A stretch of DNA of 64,000 bases, taken from assembly GCA_003222245.1 (NCBI GenBank), contig QHVH01000018.1:18595-82594 (forward strand). The letters run 5' to 3'. Shown in pieces: positions 8,563 through 17,389 of the stretch (positions are counted from its first letter, which is position 1; every line of letters starts with the position of its first letter). The position numbers and the translations under genes were made by a program. This DNA comes from Blastocatellia bacterium AA13. GTDB lineage: Bacteria; Acidobacteriota; Blastocatellia; UBA7656. The notes under the pieces were generated by a model. That model was not told the DNA's origin, ran no database searches, and was given only the letters and a program-made list of their open reading frames with translations.

Positions 8563-9451
8563 CGGCAAAGCTCCGGTTCTGATTACGGGTGCGGGAGGAC
8601 TCCTTGGGCGCTGTCTCGTCGAACGACTGACGGGCCAGGGACGGGAAGTCATCGGGCTGGCGCATGCGGAGCTGGATATAACCAGGCATGACGATGTCGC
8701 CCGCCGAATACAATCGATTAACCCGGCAGCCGTGATCAATGCGGCTGCCACAACCGACGTAGATCGCTGTGAGACCGATCCGAAGTGGGCTTACGCCGTG
8801 AACGAAGCAGGCCCGCGATATCTTGCAAGCGAGTGCGAGGCAATCGGCGCGCAATTCGTTCACATCGGCACCGATTACGTTTTCAGCGGAGACAAAGAAG
8901 GCTTCTATACTCAGGATGACGCACCGAATCCCTCCGGTGTGTATGCGCAATCCAAACTAGCCGGCGAACGCGCTGCTCTCGAGGAGACCGACCGATGTTA
9001 CATCGTCCGGTCATCCTGGATTTTCGGATTGGGCGGAAAGAATTTCGGAAGCAAGGTGCTCAATTATGCTCGAGCCGGTGCGAGGCTGAAGGGCGTGATC
9101 GACCAGACATCGATTCCTACCTATGCGCCCGATCTTGCGGCGCGAATCATAACGATAATCGAGCGTGAGGTGTACGGGCTGTACCACGTCACCAATAGCG
9201 GCACTGCCACATGGTTCGAGTTCGCTCGGATGGCGCTTGATCTCGCGGGCATGAGCGAAGTCGAAATCGAGCCGGTTAAGCGCGCGGATCTGAATCAGGC
9301 GGCGCCTCGACCCCGAAACTCCGCGATGCGGTGTCTTATGTCGGAGCGTCTGGGGCTGGCGCCCCTTCGGCGCTGGAGTGAAGCGCTTGAAGAGTTCGTG
9401 CGCGAAGAGGCTCTCGTCGAATCAAATCCAAACCCGGCTCAGGCGCCGTAA
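8555..9451 (+). CDS. rfbD: dTDP-4-dehydrorhamnose reductase
   Basis: Last step of dTDP-L-rhamnose synthesis, NAD(P)H reduction of the 4-keto sugar; product goes to cell-surface polysaccharide. About 298 aa from the ATG at 8555, chosen because it gives MSDGKAPVLITGAGGLLG, with the NAD(P)-binding GxxGxxG near the N terminus. The longer open frame upstream is only the overlap with the dehydratase. The catalytic triad region is present: IGTDYVFSGD and the YAQSKLAGE (YxxxK) motif. The rest of the rhamnose genes are not here. Other SDR epimerase functions are possible but the family match is good. Confidence 0.87.
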   Translation: MSDGKAPVLITGAGGLLGRCLVERLTGQGREVIGLAHAELDITRHDDVARRIQSINPAAVINAAATTDVDRCETDPKWAYAVNEAGPRYLASECEAIGAQFVHIGTDYVFSGDKEGFYTQDDAPNPSGVYAQSKLAGERAALEETDRCYIVRSSWIFGLGGKNFGSKVLNYARAGARLKGVIDQTSIPTYAPDLAARIITIIEREVYGLYHVTNSGTATWFEFARMALDLAGMSEVEIEPVKRADLNQAAPRPRNSAMRCLMSERLGLAPLRRWSEALEEFVREEALVESNPNPAQAP

Positions 9452-9478
9452 TCAATTCTCGGTCACGAGTTCCGAACA

Positions 9479-10039
9479 ATGGCAGCCAACGACTATCACT
9501 TCATTACGCACTGGCGAGTAGAAGGATCAATAACCGAAGTCGCCGATGTCTTGAAGGACGCGAGGGAACTCCCTCGCTGGTGGCCTTCGGTATACCTGAG
9601 AGTCGAGCAACTTGAACCAGGCGACTCCGAAGGCATAGGCAAGGTGGTCAGCCTCTACACCAAGGGGTGGCTTCCATACACGCTGAAATGGAAGTTTCGA
9701 GTGACCGAATCGAATTATCCGTATGGCTTCACACTTGTAGCCGAAGGCGACTTCGAAGGGCGCGGTATTTGGACTCTTGAACAGAATGGATCCACCGTGA
9801 ACGTCATCTATGACTGGAAGCTTCGAGCCGACAAACCGCTTTTGAGAGCATTTTCGTTTTTGCTTAAGCCGCTGTTCTCCGCCAATCATCGATGGGCGAT
9901 GGCTCGCGGCGAGGAGAGCCTGAAACTCGAGCTGGCCCGCCGGCATGCACCCTCGGCCGAGGCCGCCGCCGCAATCCCTGCTCCCCCAGGCCCCACCTTT
10001 CCGCATAATTTGTTCCGCGAACTCCAGACCCATCGGTAA
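9479..10039 (+). CDS. SRPBCC (polyketide cyclase/START-like) family protein
   Basis: 186 aa. The pattern HWRVEGSITEVADVLKDARELPRWWPSVY, split here for reading, is the start of a START/Bet v1-like hydrophobic-cavity domain: a strand, a helix, then the typical LPRWWPSV turn (about residues 29-37). The C-terminal long helix contains SFLLKPLFSANHRWAMARGEE. Members bind lipids or aromatic ligands; no specific reaction can be assigned. Alone between rfbD and the aminopeptidase, with 27- and 155-bp gaps. The Pro/Ala-rich tail after residue 160 looks disordered. Confidence 0.75.
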   Translation: MAANDYHFITHWRVEGSITEVADVLKDARELPRWWPSVYLRVEQLEPGDSEGIGKVVSLYTKGWLPYTLKWKFRVTESNYPYGFTLVAEGDFEGRGIWTLEQNGSTVNVIYDWKLRADKPLLRAFSFLLKPLFSANHRWAMARGEESLKLELARRHAPSAEAAAAIPAPPGPTFPHNLFRELQTHR

Positions 10040-10194
10040 ACCGGCGGCCTTGCGGCAGACATTGAAAATGCCTGCCTGGCGTTATGCCGTCTCATTCCGT
10101 TTCTTTCGGCGGTCGAATGTTTGTTGTATGCTTTGAATCCCCGAAATTCCGGCTTCGGGCTCATCACTCGCAACATTCCTTTCAGGAGAAAGAC

Positions 10195-11634
10195 ATGACG
10201 CAACCAAACCCCTCTGCAATCGCTCTCCACAAAAAGGCGTGCTTGATTCGCAGCGCAGTGCTGGCCGCCGCGGCAATTATTCTATCCGGCATCCTGACTC
10301 AAGCCGCACACGCTAGCGACGTAATGCTTGCGAATCAGCCTTCGAGCGAATACGCCGCGCGAAGGCAGAAGTTAATGAGCCAGGTAAAGGACGGCGTTAC
10401 CGTTCTGATTGGGGCTCGCGAAGAGGATCTGGGCGAGGTTGGGCGCTTTCGCCAAAAGAACGACTTCATGTATTTGACCGGCGTCGAGACTCCCGGCGCA
10501 TACCTGATTCTGGTTCCGGCGGGACTGATTCCCGATAAACCGGGGCGGGAGATTCTGTTTATTCCGGCACGAAACCTCATCCAGGAAAAATGGACCGGGC
10601 CTCAAATGGGACCTGGAGCTGAAGCCGAGAAATACTTCGGCATTCGAGAGGTGATGGCTTCGGACAAGTTCTTCAGCACTCTTCTCGACATAGTCGGCTC
10701 GGCTCCGGCCAGAGCAGAGGGAAGAAACCAAACCGCAAAAATCTATACGGTGGCGCCGGGCGGGTCCGACGCGATCATGACGCGAGAGGGCAGATTCGTT
10801 GAAACTTTGCGCGGAGTTTCTTCCGCATATCGAATACTCGACGTCTCACGAACCATCGGAGAGATGCGGAAAATAAAATCAGCCGGCGAGCAGGCGCTGC
10901 TTCAGAAGGCCATCGACATAAGCGGAGAAGGCCAGCGAGACTGCCGGAACACAGTCAAACCCGGCCTTTTCGAATACGAGGTTCAAGCAGTGATCGAAGC
11001 CGCGTTCACTCGAAACGGCTCCGAGCGGCCCGGCTATCCATCCATTGTAGGCTCCGGGATCAATTCAACCGTGTTGCACTACAATGAAAATAAGAAGCGA
11101 ATTGACGAAGGCGATCTCGTCGTGGTGGACGTAGGCGCGGAATACAGCTACTACACCGCCGATATCACGCGAACGTATCCCGCTTCGGGCAGATTCACCG
11201 AGCGCCAGCGCCAGGTATATCAATTAGTGCTGGATGCACAGCGCGCCGCCGAGAAAGCATTCAAGCTTGGCGAAAGCACTACGGCCTCGCTGAAACAAGT
11301 TGCGTCGGAAGTGATACGCTCGAGTCCGCTTCGCGACTCGCATGGAAACACTCTGGATAGATACTTCATTCATGGACTGAGCCACTGGCTCGGAATGGAT
11401 GTGCACGACGTCGGTGATTACTCAAAACCGCTGCCTGTCGGCTCGGTAATCACTATCGAGCCCGGCATCTATATACCCGATGAAAAACTGGGCGTCCGCA
11501 TCGAAGATAACTACCTGATCACGGAAAGCGGTCTGGTCAAGCTCAGCGCGAAGATTCCATCCGATCCGGATGAGATTGAACGCTTGATGACAGCCTCGCA
11601 TTCAAGCGCCTCGGCGGGTTCGATGAAGAAATAA
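10195..11634 (+). CDS. Secreted Xaa-Pro aminopeptidase-like metallopeptidase (M24)
   Basis: Removes an N-terminal residue before proline, probably in the periplasm. The ATG at 10195 is preferred over the longer frame because AGGAGA (10184-10189) precedes it. It also opens a signal peptide: a KK-containing n-region, a hydrophobic run to about residue 39 and an AHA-S cleavage site near 41. About 479 aa. An N-terminal creatinase/AMP_N domain (about 50-190) includes NDFMYLTG. The pita-bread catalytic domain has metal ligands in VVDVGAEY and ADITRTYP (two Asp), HGLSHWLGMDVHD (His), ITIEPGIYIP (Glu) and VRIEDNYLIT (Glu), so all five appear intact. Confidence 0.9.
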   Translation: MTQPNPSAIALHKKACLIRSAVLAAAAIILSGILTQAAHASDVMLANQPSSEYAARRQKLMSQVKDGVTVLIGAREEDLGEVGRFRQKNDFMYLTGVETPGAYLILVPAGLIPDKPGREILFIPARNLIQEKWTGPQMGPGAEAEKYFGIREVMASDKFFSTLLDIVGSAPARAEGRNQTAKIYTVAPGGSDAIMTREGRFVETLRGVSSAYRILDVSRTIGEMRKIKSAGEQALLQKAIDISGEGQRDCRNTVKPGLFEYEVQAVIEAAFTRNGSERPGYPSIVGSGINSTVLHYNENKKRIDEGDLVVVDVGAEYSYYTADITRTYPASGRFTERQRQVYQLVLDAQRAAEKAFKLGESTTASLKQVASEVIRSSPLRDSHGNTLDRYFIHGLSHWLGMDVHDVGDYSKPLPVGSVITIEPGIYIPDEKLGVRIEDNYLITESGLVKLSAKIPSDPDEIERLMTASHSSASAGSMKK

Positions 11635-11681
11635 GTAAGCCCTCGGCTTTGAAAGATCGAATATCAGGTTGGCCGATCGAA

Positions 11682-11942
11682 CTAACCTTGAACTTCCCTG
11701 AGATTGGGAACCGCCACAAGCGAGAGGCGGTCGCGGGCGTCGACATCAACTCGGGCTCCGGGACCAGAGAACCTGTATCTATTGCCGCTGATCGGACCCA
11801 CGACAGTCATTGCTGTAGATCCGATGTACTCGAAGGTCAGGGCTGCGCCGGTTGCTGCCTGCGAAGACCGGCGCTGATTATCAAATCTCTGACCGGTCAT
11901 TGTCTCCTTTAAGCTCGTTCGCTTCTTGCCGCAACAAGACAT
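11682..11942 (-). CDS. Small conserved hypothetical protein (MSCCG start)
   Basis: 86 aa, unrecognised function. It begins MSCCGKKRTSL, and a compact all-beta part follows: TFEYIGSTAMTVVG, then a GNRYRFSGPGARVDVD stretch, ending LVAVPNLREVQG. This resembles small proteins often seen in phage-derived or tail-like contexts, an impression from memory and not a family assignment. A good ribosome binding site (AGGAG, 11949-11955 on this strand) lies about 7 nt before the ATG. The gene overlaps the 3' end of the DUF1360 gene by 62 bp in another frame. The two are likely co-transcribed. Confidence 0.6.
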   Translation of the reverse strand: MSCCGKKRTSLKETMTGQRFDNQRRSSQAATGAALTFEYIGSTAMTVVGPISGNRYRFSGPGARVDVDARDRLSLVAVPNLREVQG

Positions 11943-12309
11943 CGCTTTTCTCCTCGTCTTCGAGATAGATTGCCGGAGGCGCGATCGAGGGGGCCGTGCC
12001 GCGCTCCAGCAGTATTGCCGCGCCTGACAAGGCGGGCCACAAGAGCAATCGTTCGTCCCAGCCGCTCCCAATCCAGTAGGCGAATGGAGCGGCAACCCAG
12101 ATACTCAAACAATAAAAGCAATCCAGCAGCCCGCCCCAGAAACCACTTCCTGCCAGTGATCGGAGCTTCGCCAGCATATCCGCTGGTCCATCTTCCGCGT
12201 TCAAAAGATGAGTAAGCCGCCACACGCAGAGGATGCCAAGAATGAGCCTGTAGAAGGGCATAAATCCGACTGAGTCCCGATAATGGTAAAACCGCTGCCA
12301 ACGCTTCAT
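11881..12309 (-). CDS. DUF1360 family membrane protein
   Basis: 142 aa. ILGILCVWRLTHLLNAEDGP (about 25-44) then GGLLDCFYCLSIWVA (about 59-73) is the signature of DUF1360: a first membrane segment with R-T-H, an acidic turn, and a CxxC-like pair in LDCFYC ahead of the second membrane segment. A third hydrophobic run follows (LLLWPALSGAAILLER). Such proteins occur in spore-former and phage gene sets with no known biochemical role. It is upstream of, and overlaps, the small MSCCG gene. Confidence 0.7.
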   Translation of the reverse strand: MKRWQRFYHYRDSVGFMPFYRLILGILCVWRLTHLLNAEDGPADMLAKLRSLAGSGFWGGLLDCFYCLSIWVAAPFAYWIGSGWDERLLLWPALSGAAILLERGTAPSIAPPAIYLEDEEKSDVLLRQEANELKGDNDRSEI

Positions 12310-12574
12310 TCCCTGAGCGGGGCGGGAATATTCAAATTCCTGCGATCTGGGTTGTGTGCGAAAGAGGCCTCAGAAGCTTCAAATGCATGCCGGTTCCGCT
12401 GCTGACTGAGTTCGCGCGCGCGCCGGAAATCCGGCACGGGTCCCGCCTCCATGATGAATGGACGTAAGAATCAATCGAATGCATTCAAATGAAATCGGCG
12501 AGGTTCGCGGATAGCGCGATAAAGGAGGCAGGAGATGGGATTGCTTGTGGAGAGGCAGTTCAGGATTTCGGTCT

Positions 12575-13201
12575 CTACGTTTGAAGCCGAACGCGTACGA
12601 ATTCGATCAGCAAGTCAGATACGAAGCGATCCTCTGATCTGACCGGCAGAAAGGGTTTTCCTTTCTTCAGCTCTCGTTCGAGCAAAATCGCCTGCTTTTG
12701 TGAGTCTCTTCGATCTGAATCGGTATTCTGATCGACGACGACATACGCATCGGCAAGATCAAAGAAGGTTTGGGAAGATAGTTTGAAATCGGCGTTCGAC
12801 GGATCGACGACTTGCAAGAAGAGCTCGGGCTCAATGAACCTGCGCAAGCTATTGCTCTCGATAATGACGAAATCATCCCGAGCGAGCTGGGCTCTTAGGG
12901 CGGGCAGCGCGGCGATCAATTCGCCCTGTTTGGTTCGCACCCATAACGACCGCTTCGCTCCTGCCGCGAGAAAGCGCGCCGTGTCCGTGCCTGAATCGCT
13001 CCGGCGCTCCTGCGTAATCGCGAACTGATGCTCGTCTACCGAACAGCCGCACGACTCGCCGTTCAGAGAACAGACGCCGTGCCCGAACTGGGTTATCTTG
13101 ACGGCCGTCCAGCCGATGTCGGGCAGCGCTCGTATGATGCCTTCGACAACCGACGTCTTTCCGATATTGCGAGTATGGCCGCCCACCATAACTGATTTCA
13201 T
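12575..13201 (-). CDS. MobB-like P-loop protein (molybdopterin guanine dinucleotide synthesis)
   Basis: MobB assists attachment of GMP to molybdopterin for bis-MGD enzymes. About 208 aa from the ATG at 13201 (a GTG at 13225 would add eight residues). The Walker A loop GGHTRNIGKTSV sits at about residues 6-17, placed as in MobB. CSLNGESCGCSVDEHQF follows with an unusual three-cysteine cluster that could bind metal. An aspartate-rich DQNTDSDRRD replaces a typical guanine site, so the assignment to MobB proper is moderate. A molybdopterin oxidoreductase is encoded 4 kb upstream on the same strand, giving a plausible client. It follows the DinB-like gene by 39 bp. Confidence 0.6.
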   Translation of the reverse strand: MKSVMVGGHTRNIGKTSVVEGIIRALPDIGWTAVKITQFGHGVCSLNGESCGCSVDEHQFAITQERRSDSGTDTARFLAAGAKRSLWVRTKQGELIAALPALRAQLARDDFVIIESNSLRRFIEPELFLQVVDPSNADFKLSSQTFFDLADAYVVVDQNTDSDRRDSQKQAILLERELKKGKPFLPVRSEDRFVSDLLIEFVRVRLQT

Positions 13202-13240
13202 AGCCGATGCTCGCTTAATGGACACGGATCTTCAGCGAGA

Positions 13241-13747
13241 TTACGCATCCTCGAAGTCGTAGATCACTCGATCGCCCGTATCCGCCGTCGGTCCATAGAC
13301 CGAAGGCACGCGTTGATCGAGCAGTCTGAGATAGACCAGAAGCTGGCCTCGATGATGGGTCGCGTGATTGATCCTGCGAGTCAGAACCCACGCCTTTGAC
13401 CTCTTCACGTCGAAAAATGTCGTTGTTTCCGTCCACCAGTCATCCGGCTTTGCCTTCATCGCTTCGAGCCGCAGCGCGGCGTCAGCTCGGTATTTTTCTA
13501 TGTAGCCTTGTTTGCTGCGCTCTGATGGGTAGAAGTCGCCGGTGTCGATTCCCAGCATCGCTTTCATCCAGCGGCCCTCTGATTGAACCTGATGTTCGAT
13601 CTGCTCGATGACCGTCCGCGATTTAGGATGAGGCTTGTAGTCCACTGCCGAATCTGGAAACGCCGACCATATGCCGGTGATCTTCAGCACCTCAGTTTCA
13701 TATGTATCGAGCAGGAATCCATAGACGGCGTTGGATGTATCCGACAT
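13241..13747 (-). CDS. DinB-like (YfiT/DinB four-helix bundle) protein
   Basis: Four-helix bundle proteins of this group bind a metal through three histidines and often act in thiol (bacillithiol, mycothiol) chemistry or stress. About 168 aa from MSDTSN. The first helix holds LLDTYETEVLKI. The metal histidines appear to be H in IEHQVQSEG (about residue 52) and the NHATHHRGQ pair (about 127-132), matching DinB's H...HxxxH layout. The nearest upstream gene is the carrier-protein ligase 109 bp away. No specific substrate can be assigned. Confidence 0.75.
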   Translation of the reverse strand: MSDTSNAVYGFLLDTYETEVLKITGIWSAFPDSAVDYKPHPKSRTVIEQIEHQVQSEGRWMKAMLGIDTGDFYPSERSKQGYIEKYRADAALRLEAMKAKPDDWWTETTTFFDVKRSKAWVLTRRINHATHHRGQLLVYLRLLDQRVPSVYGPTADTGDRVIYDFEDA

Positions 13748-13868
13748 TGTAAACCTCATGCGGATTAGAGCAGGAAATGGCGCAAAACTCTACCAGGATA
13801 AAAAAGAGCGGGGAACGAGCAGTGACCGGAATGTGAGATGTCTTGATAGGCGGGAAGGGCAGGCTTTC

Positions 13869-14705
13869 TCAGCCTGAGATCGCGCGTTCGATTGCGGCGG
13901 TGTCTTGTTTGAAATGGGTAAGCAGCGCGTGCAGCCATCGCTCGATTCCGAAGGCCTGGCAGCCGGAAAAGGCCGCCTGTTCGTCCGCGGTTCGGATGTT
14001 GCACCGTTCGCCGAAGAAGTTGCGATGGAAATTCGTCGACGCGATCGCCACCGAGCCGCCGTAAACGAACTCTTCTTTCACGGGGAAGAGTTTCTGCATG
14101 ACCGCGCGCGAGCTCTGCGGCTCATAGAAAGGATCAGCGGCAACTTCAATCTCGAGGGGCAGGCCGATCTCCACGGCGAAGTCGCTGACTCGTTTCTTAG
14201 ACGAAGCGAGATGCGCCTGAACCGCTTCGGAGGAGCCGATGCAAACAATCTCGCGCATCGAAAATCCCCACAGCCTGGATAACGCGGTGTATTCCTTCTC
14301 ATTCCTGAAGCATGACGCGACTGTCGTTACATATCGCGGCTCATCGATCACGCTGCCTTTCAGATGCAGGTAGATGCTGTAGCATGCGGCGGATGGCAGC
14401 GCGTACTGGCTCGATGAAAGATGCTCGCTTGGAATCGAGCGCGTGGAATCGCCCTTTGCGTATTCGCCGGTGAGACAGTCGGAACGAATCGGCGAAACGA
14501 TCAATGCCAAGTGCGGAAAGTTGCGAAAGTAATCAAGGCTGTCGAGATCCTCGATCCTCATAAGCGGCGCGAAGATCATTCTGTCGGCGCCGGATTCGTC
14601 CGCCCAGGCCAGGAACCTCGCTTCCAGCAGATCTCGTATCCTGACAAGCGAAGGGCCCAGCGTGGCCAGCCCGTTTCTCACATCGAACAAGAAGGGATCG
14701 TTCAT
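13869..14705 (-). CDS. Amino acid:[carrier protein] ligase (class II seryl-tRNA-synthetase-like)
   Basis: 278 aa, starting at the ATG at 14705 that overlaps the carrier-protein stop (TAATG). Resembles the truncated SerRS homologues (known from Bradyrhizobium and Agrobacterium) that lack the tRNA-binding arm, activate small amino acids and load them onto a carrier protein's phosphopantetheine. Class II motif 2 is seen as CFRNE (132-136) and motif 3 as FGIER (252-256). A zinc site like theirs can be proposed: C108 (SAACY), E152 (SMREI) and C249 (SGCQAF). The adjacent carrier-protein gene supports this function directly. Known relatives use Gly or Ala; the amino acid here is unknown. Confidence 0.85.
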   Translation of the reverse strand: MNDPFLFDVRNGLATLGPSLVRIRDLLEARFLAWADESGADRMIFAPLMRIEDLDSLDYFRNFPHLALIVSPIRSDCLTGEYAKGDSTRSIPSEHLSSSQYALPSAACYSIYLHLKGSVIDEPRYVTTVASCFRNEKEYTALSRLWGFSMREIVCIGSSEAVQAHLASSKKRVSDFAVEIGLPLEIEVAADPFYEPQSSRAVMQKLFPVKEEFVYGGSVAIASTNFHRNFFGERCNIRTADEQAAFSGCQAFGIERWLHALLTHFKQDTAAIERAISG

Positions 14706-14956
14706 TACTGTGCCCCGAATATATTCTCGTTTATGGCGCGCAGGCTGCGGAATTTGTGAAGCGAGTCTCCGTCGAATTTGATCTCTCGCCCTCCCAGTTC
14801 TTCCAGAAAAAAGACGAATTCCAGAAAACCGAGAGAATCGATCAGCCTGTTTTCGATAAGATCGAGATCCATTTCTATGTCGCCGGCCTCCGGCTTGCGC
14901 GCGAGGAGCCATGCTTTGACCTTCGGAAGCAAACTCGCGGTTTCGGCTGTGCTCAT
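14705..14956 (-). CDS. Stand-alone acyl/aminoacyl carrier protein
   Basis: 83 aa four-helix carrier protein. The attachment serine is S41 in RLIDSLGFLEF, the usual D-S-L context for 4'-phosphopantetheine. Start overlaps the AurF-like gene stop (ATGA), and its stop overlaps the ligase start. All three are therefore coupled, arguing that it carries the amino acid loaded by the ligase while the diiron oxygenase works on it. It is not a fatty-acid-synthesis AcpP: the sequence around the serine and the gene neighbours differ. Confidence 0.88.
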   Translation of the reverse strand: MSTAETASLLPKVKAWLLARKPEAGDIEMDLDLIENRLIDSLGFLEFVFFLEELGGREIKFDGDSLHKFRSLRAINENIFGAQ

Positions 14957-15834
14957 AATGTCGAATTCTCCTCGGACAAAATTCCGTTCTTGATCAGGAA
15001 ATCCGTCGTGCGGCCCATGATCTTTTCATGCTGGCGTGTTCTGCCGGGCTCTTTCAGCAGCGCGGATCGCAGGCGGTATTCATCCTCTATGCCGGCGTCG
15101 CGATAGACCGCGGGGTTGTAAAACGATTGAAGGCTCGCGTCGATGTACCTTCTTAAATAGCCTTCGATTTCGGTCAGGCGGGCATGGCCGTATGCCGCGA
15201 TAAGATCCCGATGGAGTTGAGCCACGAACTGGCGTCCAAAGGCCACGTGACGCGATTCGTCCTGATGATGGACGTTGTTCACCTGCCGAATCACGGGATG
15301 AAGCGATTCATCTTTCCCGATCCTGATGTTGAAGTAGTCGACGATCTCTTCGAAGATCAGGATTCGCGCGAACACGAGAAAGGTCTGAATGTCGGACTCC
15401 AGCTCCGCCACGTTCATCTTCATCGACTTGTCAGGATAGATCTTCGAGCCGTACTTCAGGCAGAACTTCGCGAAGAACCACATATGCTCGTTTTCTTCTC
15501 CGATGAAGTGATGAAAGAACTCGGACGCCCCCTCATAGCCGGGCGAGTGAATTCGTTTGGTGACCTCGATCAAGAGTTCACGAATTCCATGGATGTTCAG
15601 ACTGTAGAAGTGAATGCTTTCCCACTTACTGAGCTTCATCAGTTGAGGCTCATCGAATTCATCGATGAATTTCGTGTCGTAGAGGGTTAGAAGGCTCGCC
15701 GGCATCCACCACTGCTCGTCGTCAAGCGCTTCTTCCCATTGAAGCTCGGTGTAGGGATTGTAGTACCCGTCTATTGAAAGCTCGACGAGCCGGTTGAGCG
15801 TCCTGGTGAAATCCGTGTTTGCTACAGTATCCAT
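14953..15834 (-). CDS. AurF-like diiron oxygenase (p-aminobenzoate N-oxygenase family)
   Basis: 293 aa from the ATG at 15834, two bases after the permease stop. A complete seven-residue diiron set can be placed: E72 (KWESIH), E114 and H117 (ENEHMW), E162 (LIFEEI), and H189, E193 and H196 (HHQDESRH). The spacings E-x2-H, E-x26-H, H-x3-E and E-x2-H equal those of AurF. Family members oxidise amines to hydroxylamine, nitroso or nitro, or hydroxylate carbon of carrier-bound amino acids. Coupling to the carrier protein suggests a thioester-bound substrate. Electron supply may come from the Rieske protein of the same operon. Regiochemistry is unknown. Confidence 0.85.
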   Translation of the reverse strand: MDTVANTDFTRTLNRLVELSIDGYYNPYTELQWEEALDDEQWWMPASLLTLYDTKFIDEFDEPQLMKLSKWESIHFYSLNIHGIRELLIEVTKRIHSPGYEGASEFFHHFIGEENEHMWFFAKFCLKYGSKIYPDKSMKMNVAELESDIQTFLVFARILIFEEIVDYFNIRIGKDESLHPVIRQVNNVHHQDESRHVAFGRQFVAQLHRDLIAAYGHARLTEIEGYLRRYIDASLQSFYNPAVYRDAGIEDEYRLRSALLKEPGRTRQHEKIMGRTTDFLIKNGILSEENSTL

Positions 15835-15836
15835 AA

Positions 15837-17345
15837 TTATTCTCTTTCCAAAGAAGCGGCGGCGGTTGCAGCGGGTATCAAAGAGAGCGCGCTGTTTCGG
15901 CGCCCGTAGCCGAAGTAGATTGCAAGCCCCAACAGCAGCCATACCGAAAGCCGCAGCCAGTGCTCGAATGGAAGCGACAACATCAGCAACAGACAGCTTG
16001 CAACACCGAGCAGCGGCACGACCGGCATGAACGGCACACGGAATGTGCGCTCGGCCTCAGGTTGAATGCGCCGCATCACCATCACGCCGACGCAGACAAT
16101 CAAGTAGACCAGCAGTATTCCGATCGAGACGAGACCGATGAGCACGCCGATCGGGAGCAGGCTGCTTGTCACGGCGACGAATATTCCGGCAAACAGCGTC
16201 GCTTTCCACGGCGTTCGGAATCGCTCGTGTAGAGCCCCGAACAAACCTCCCGGAATGAGCCCATCGCGAGCCATCGCCAACAGTATTCTTGTCTGGGTCA
16301 GAATGCTGACCAGCACAACCGATACTATTCCAGTGAGCGCGCCGGTCGAGATCAGGACTCGCGCCCACGGAAGACCGGCTTGTACAAAGGCGCTCGAAAT
16401 AGGCGCCTGGGTATCGAGTGTTTTGTACGGCGCCATTCCGGTCAGCACTGCCGTGACGCCGATATAGAGCACTGTACAGATCGAGAGCGAGGCAATTATT
16501 CCCGCGGGAACATCGCGCCGCGGACGGCGAGCCTCTTCGGAATAAGTGGCCACGCAGTCGAATCCAATATAGGCGAAGAAGGCGATTGCCGCGCCCGCGA
16601 GCATTCCCAGAGGTTGTCCGCCGGCGTCATGTTGTCCCGATATAGTCTTGCCGAACAGGTTGATTCCGGTCAGGCCGTATGGCGCGAACGGAGTCCATGC
16701 TTCCGTGTGAACATACAACGCACCGACGCCTATGACAAACATGATGACGCCGAGTTTGACGACGACCATCAACGCGTTGAACCTCGCGCTTTCGCGAATT
16801 CCCACAATGAGGATCACTGTTACGATGGCGGTCACAAGCACGGCCGGAAGATCGAGCAATTTTCCCGTGGCCACAAGGCGTCCAAGCTCGGGGTTATAGT
16901 CCATCGCCGCGCTTGTGAGCGCGGCGGGCAATTTCAATCCGAAGACTCCAAGCAGATCCTGAAAATAACGTGAAACTCCCTGTGCTACTACGGCGGCGCT
17001 GACGCCGTAACCCAGCACCAGTATCCATCCGACGATCCACGCGGGGAACTCTCCGAGGGTGGCGTATGCGTAGGTGTACGCCGATCCCGTGACCGGCGTC
17101 ATCGACGCGAGCTCGGCGTAACAGAGCGCGACAAACACGCAAGTGACTCCGGCCACGACAAACGACAACATCAGGGCCGGCCCCGCGATGTCGCGAGCCG
17201 CGGCTCCGGTAGAAACAAAGATTCCGGCTCCAACAATTGCGCCGATGCCGAGTCCCGTGAGTTCCGCGGCTCCGAGAACTCGTCGCAGCCGCTTTTCACT
17301 GCCCGCTTCCGCGGCCATAGACGCGAGTGGTTTTCTCTCGAACAA
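15837..17345 (-). CDS. APC-family amino acid permease (CAT-like)
   Basis: 502 aa with about 12-14 hydrophobic segments. The first segment reads LTGLGIGAIVGAGIFVSTG (about 30-48), the conserved substrate-gripping motif of the APC superfamily. YAELASMTPVTGSAYTY (about 78-94) and FFAYIGFDCVATYSEE (about 245-260) are typical of cationic amino acid transporter-like members. It sits inside the diiron/carrier-protein operon, 44 bp after the molybdopterin oxidoreductase and 2 bp before the AurF-like gene. It probably supplies the amino acid precursor, or exports a small product. Confidence 0.9.
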   Translation of the reverse strand: MFERKPLASMAAEAGSEKRLRRVLGAAELTGLGIGAIVGAGIFVSTGAAARDIAGPALMLSFVVAGVTCVFVALCYAELASMTPVTGSAYTYAYATLGEFPAWIVGWILVLGYGVSAAVVAQGVSRYFQDLLGVFGLKLPAALTSAAMDYNPELGRLVATGKLLDLPAVLVTAIVTVILIVGIRESARFNALMVVVKLGVIMFVIGVGALYVHTEAWTPFAPYGLTGINLFGKTISGQHDAGGQPLGMLAGAAIAFFAYIGFDCVATYSEEARRPRRDVPAGIIASLSICTVLYIGVTAVLTGMAPYKTLDTQAPISSAFVQAGLPWARVLISTGALTGIVSVVLVSILTQTRILLAMARDGLIPGGLFGALHERFRTPWKATLFAGIFVAVTSSLLPIGVLIGLVSIGILLVYLIVCVGVMVMRRIQPEAERTFRVPFMPVVPLLGVASCLLLMLSLPFEHWLRLSVWLLLGLAIYFGYGRRNSALSLIPAATAAASLERE

Positions 17346-17389
17346 CAGTTATCTCCTCGTCCTTTCCTCAAGGTCCATGCGCCGCAAGA

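Noticed and set aside
13869..14705. Reading the ligase as a genuine seryl-tRNA synthetase
   Set aside because: At 278 aa it lacks the N-terminal coiled-coil tRNA-binding arm, and a carrier-protein gene is coupled to it.
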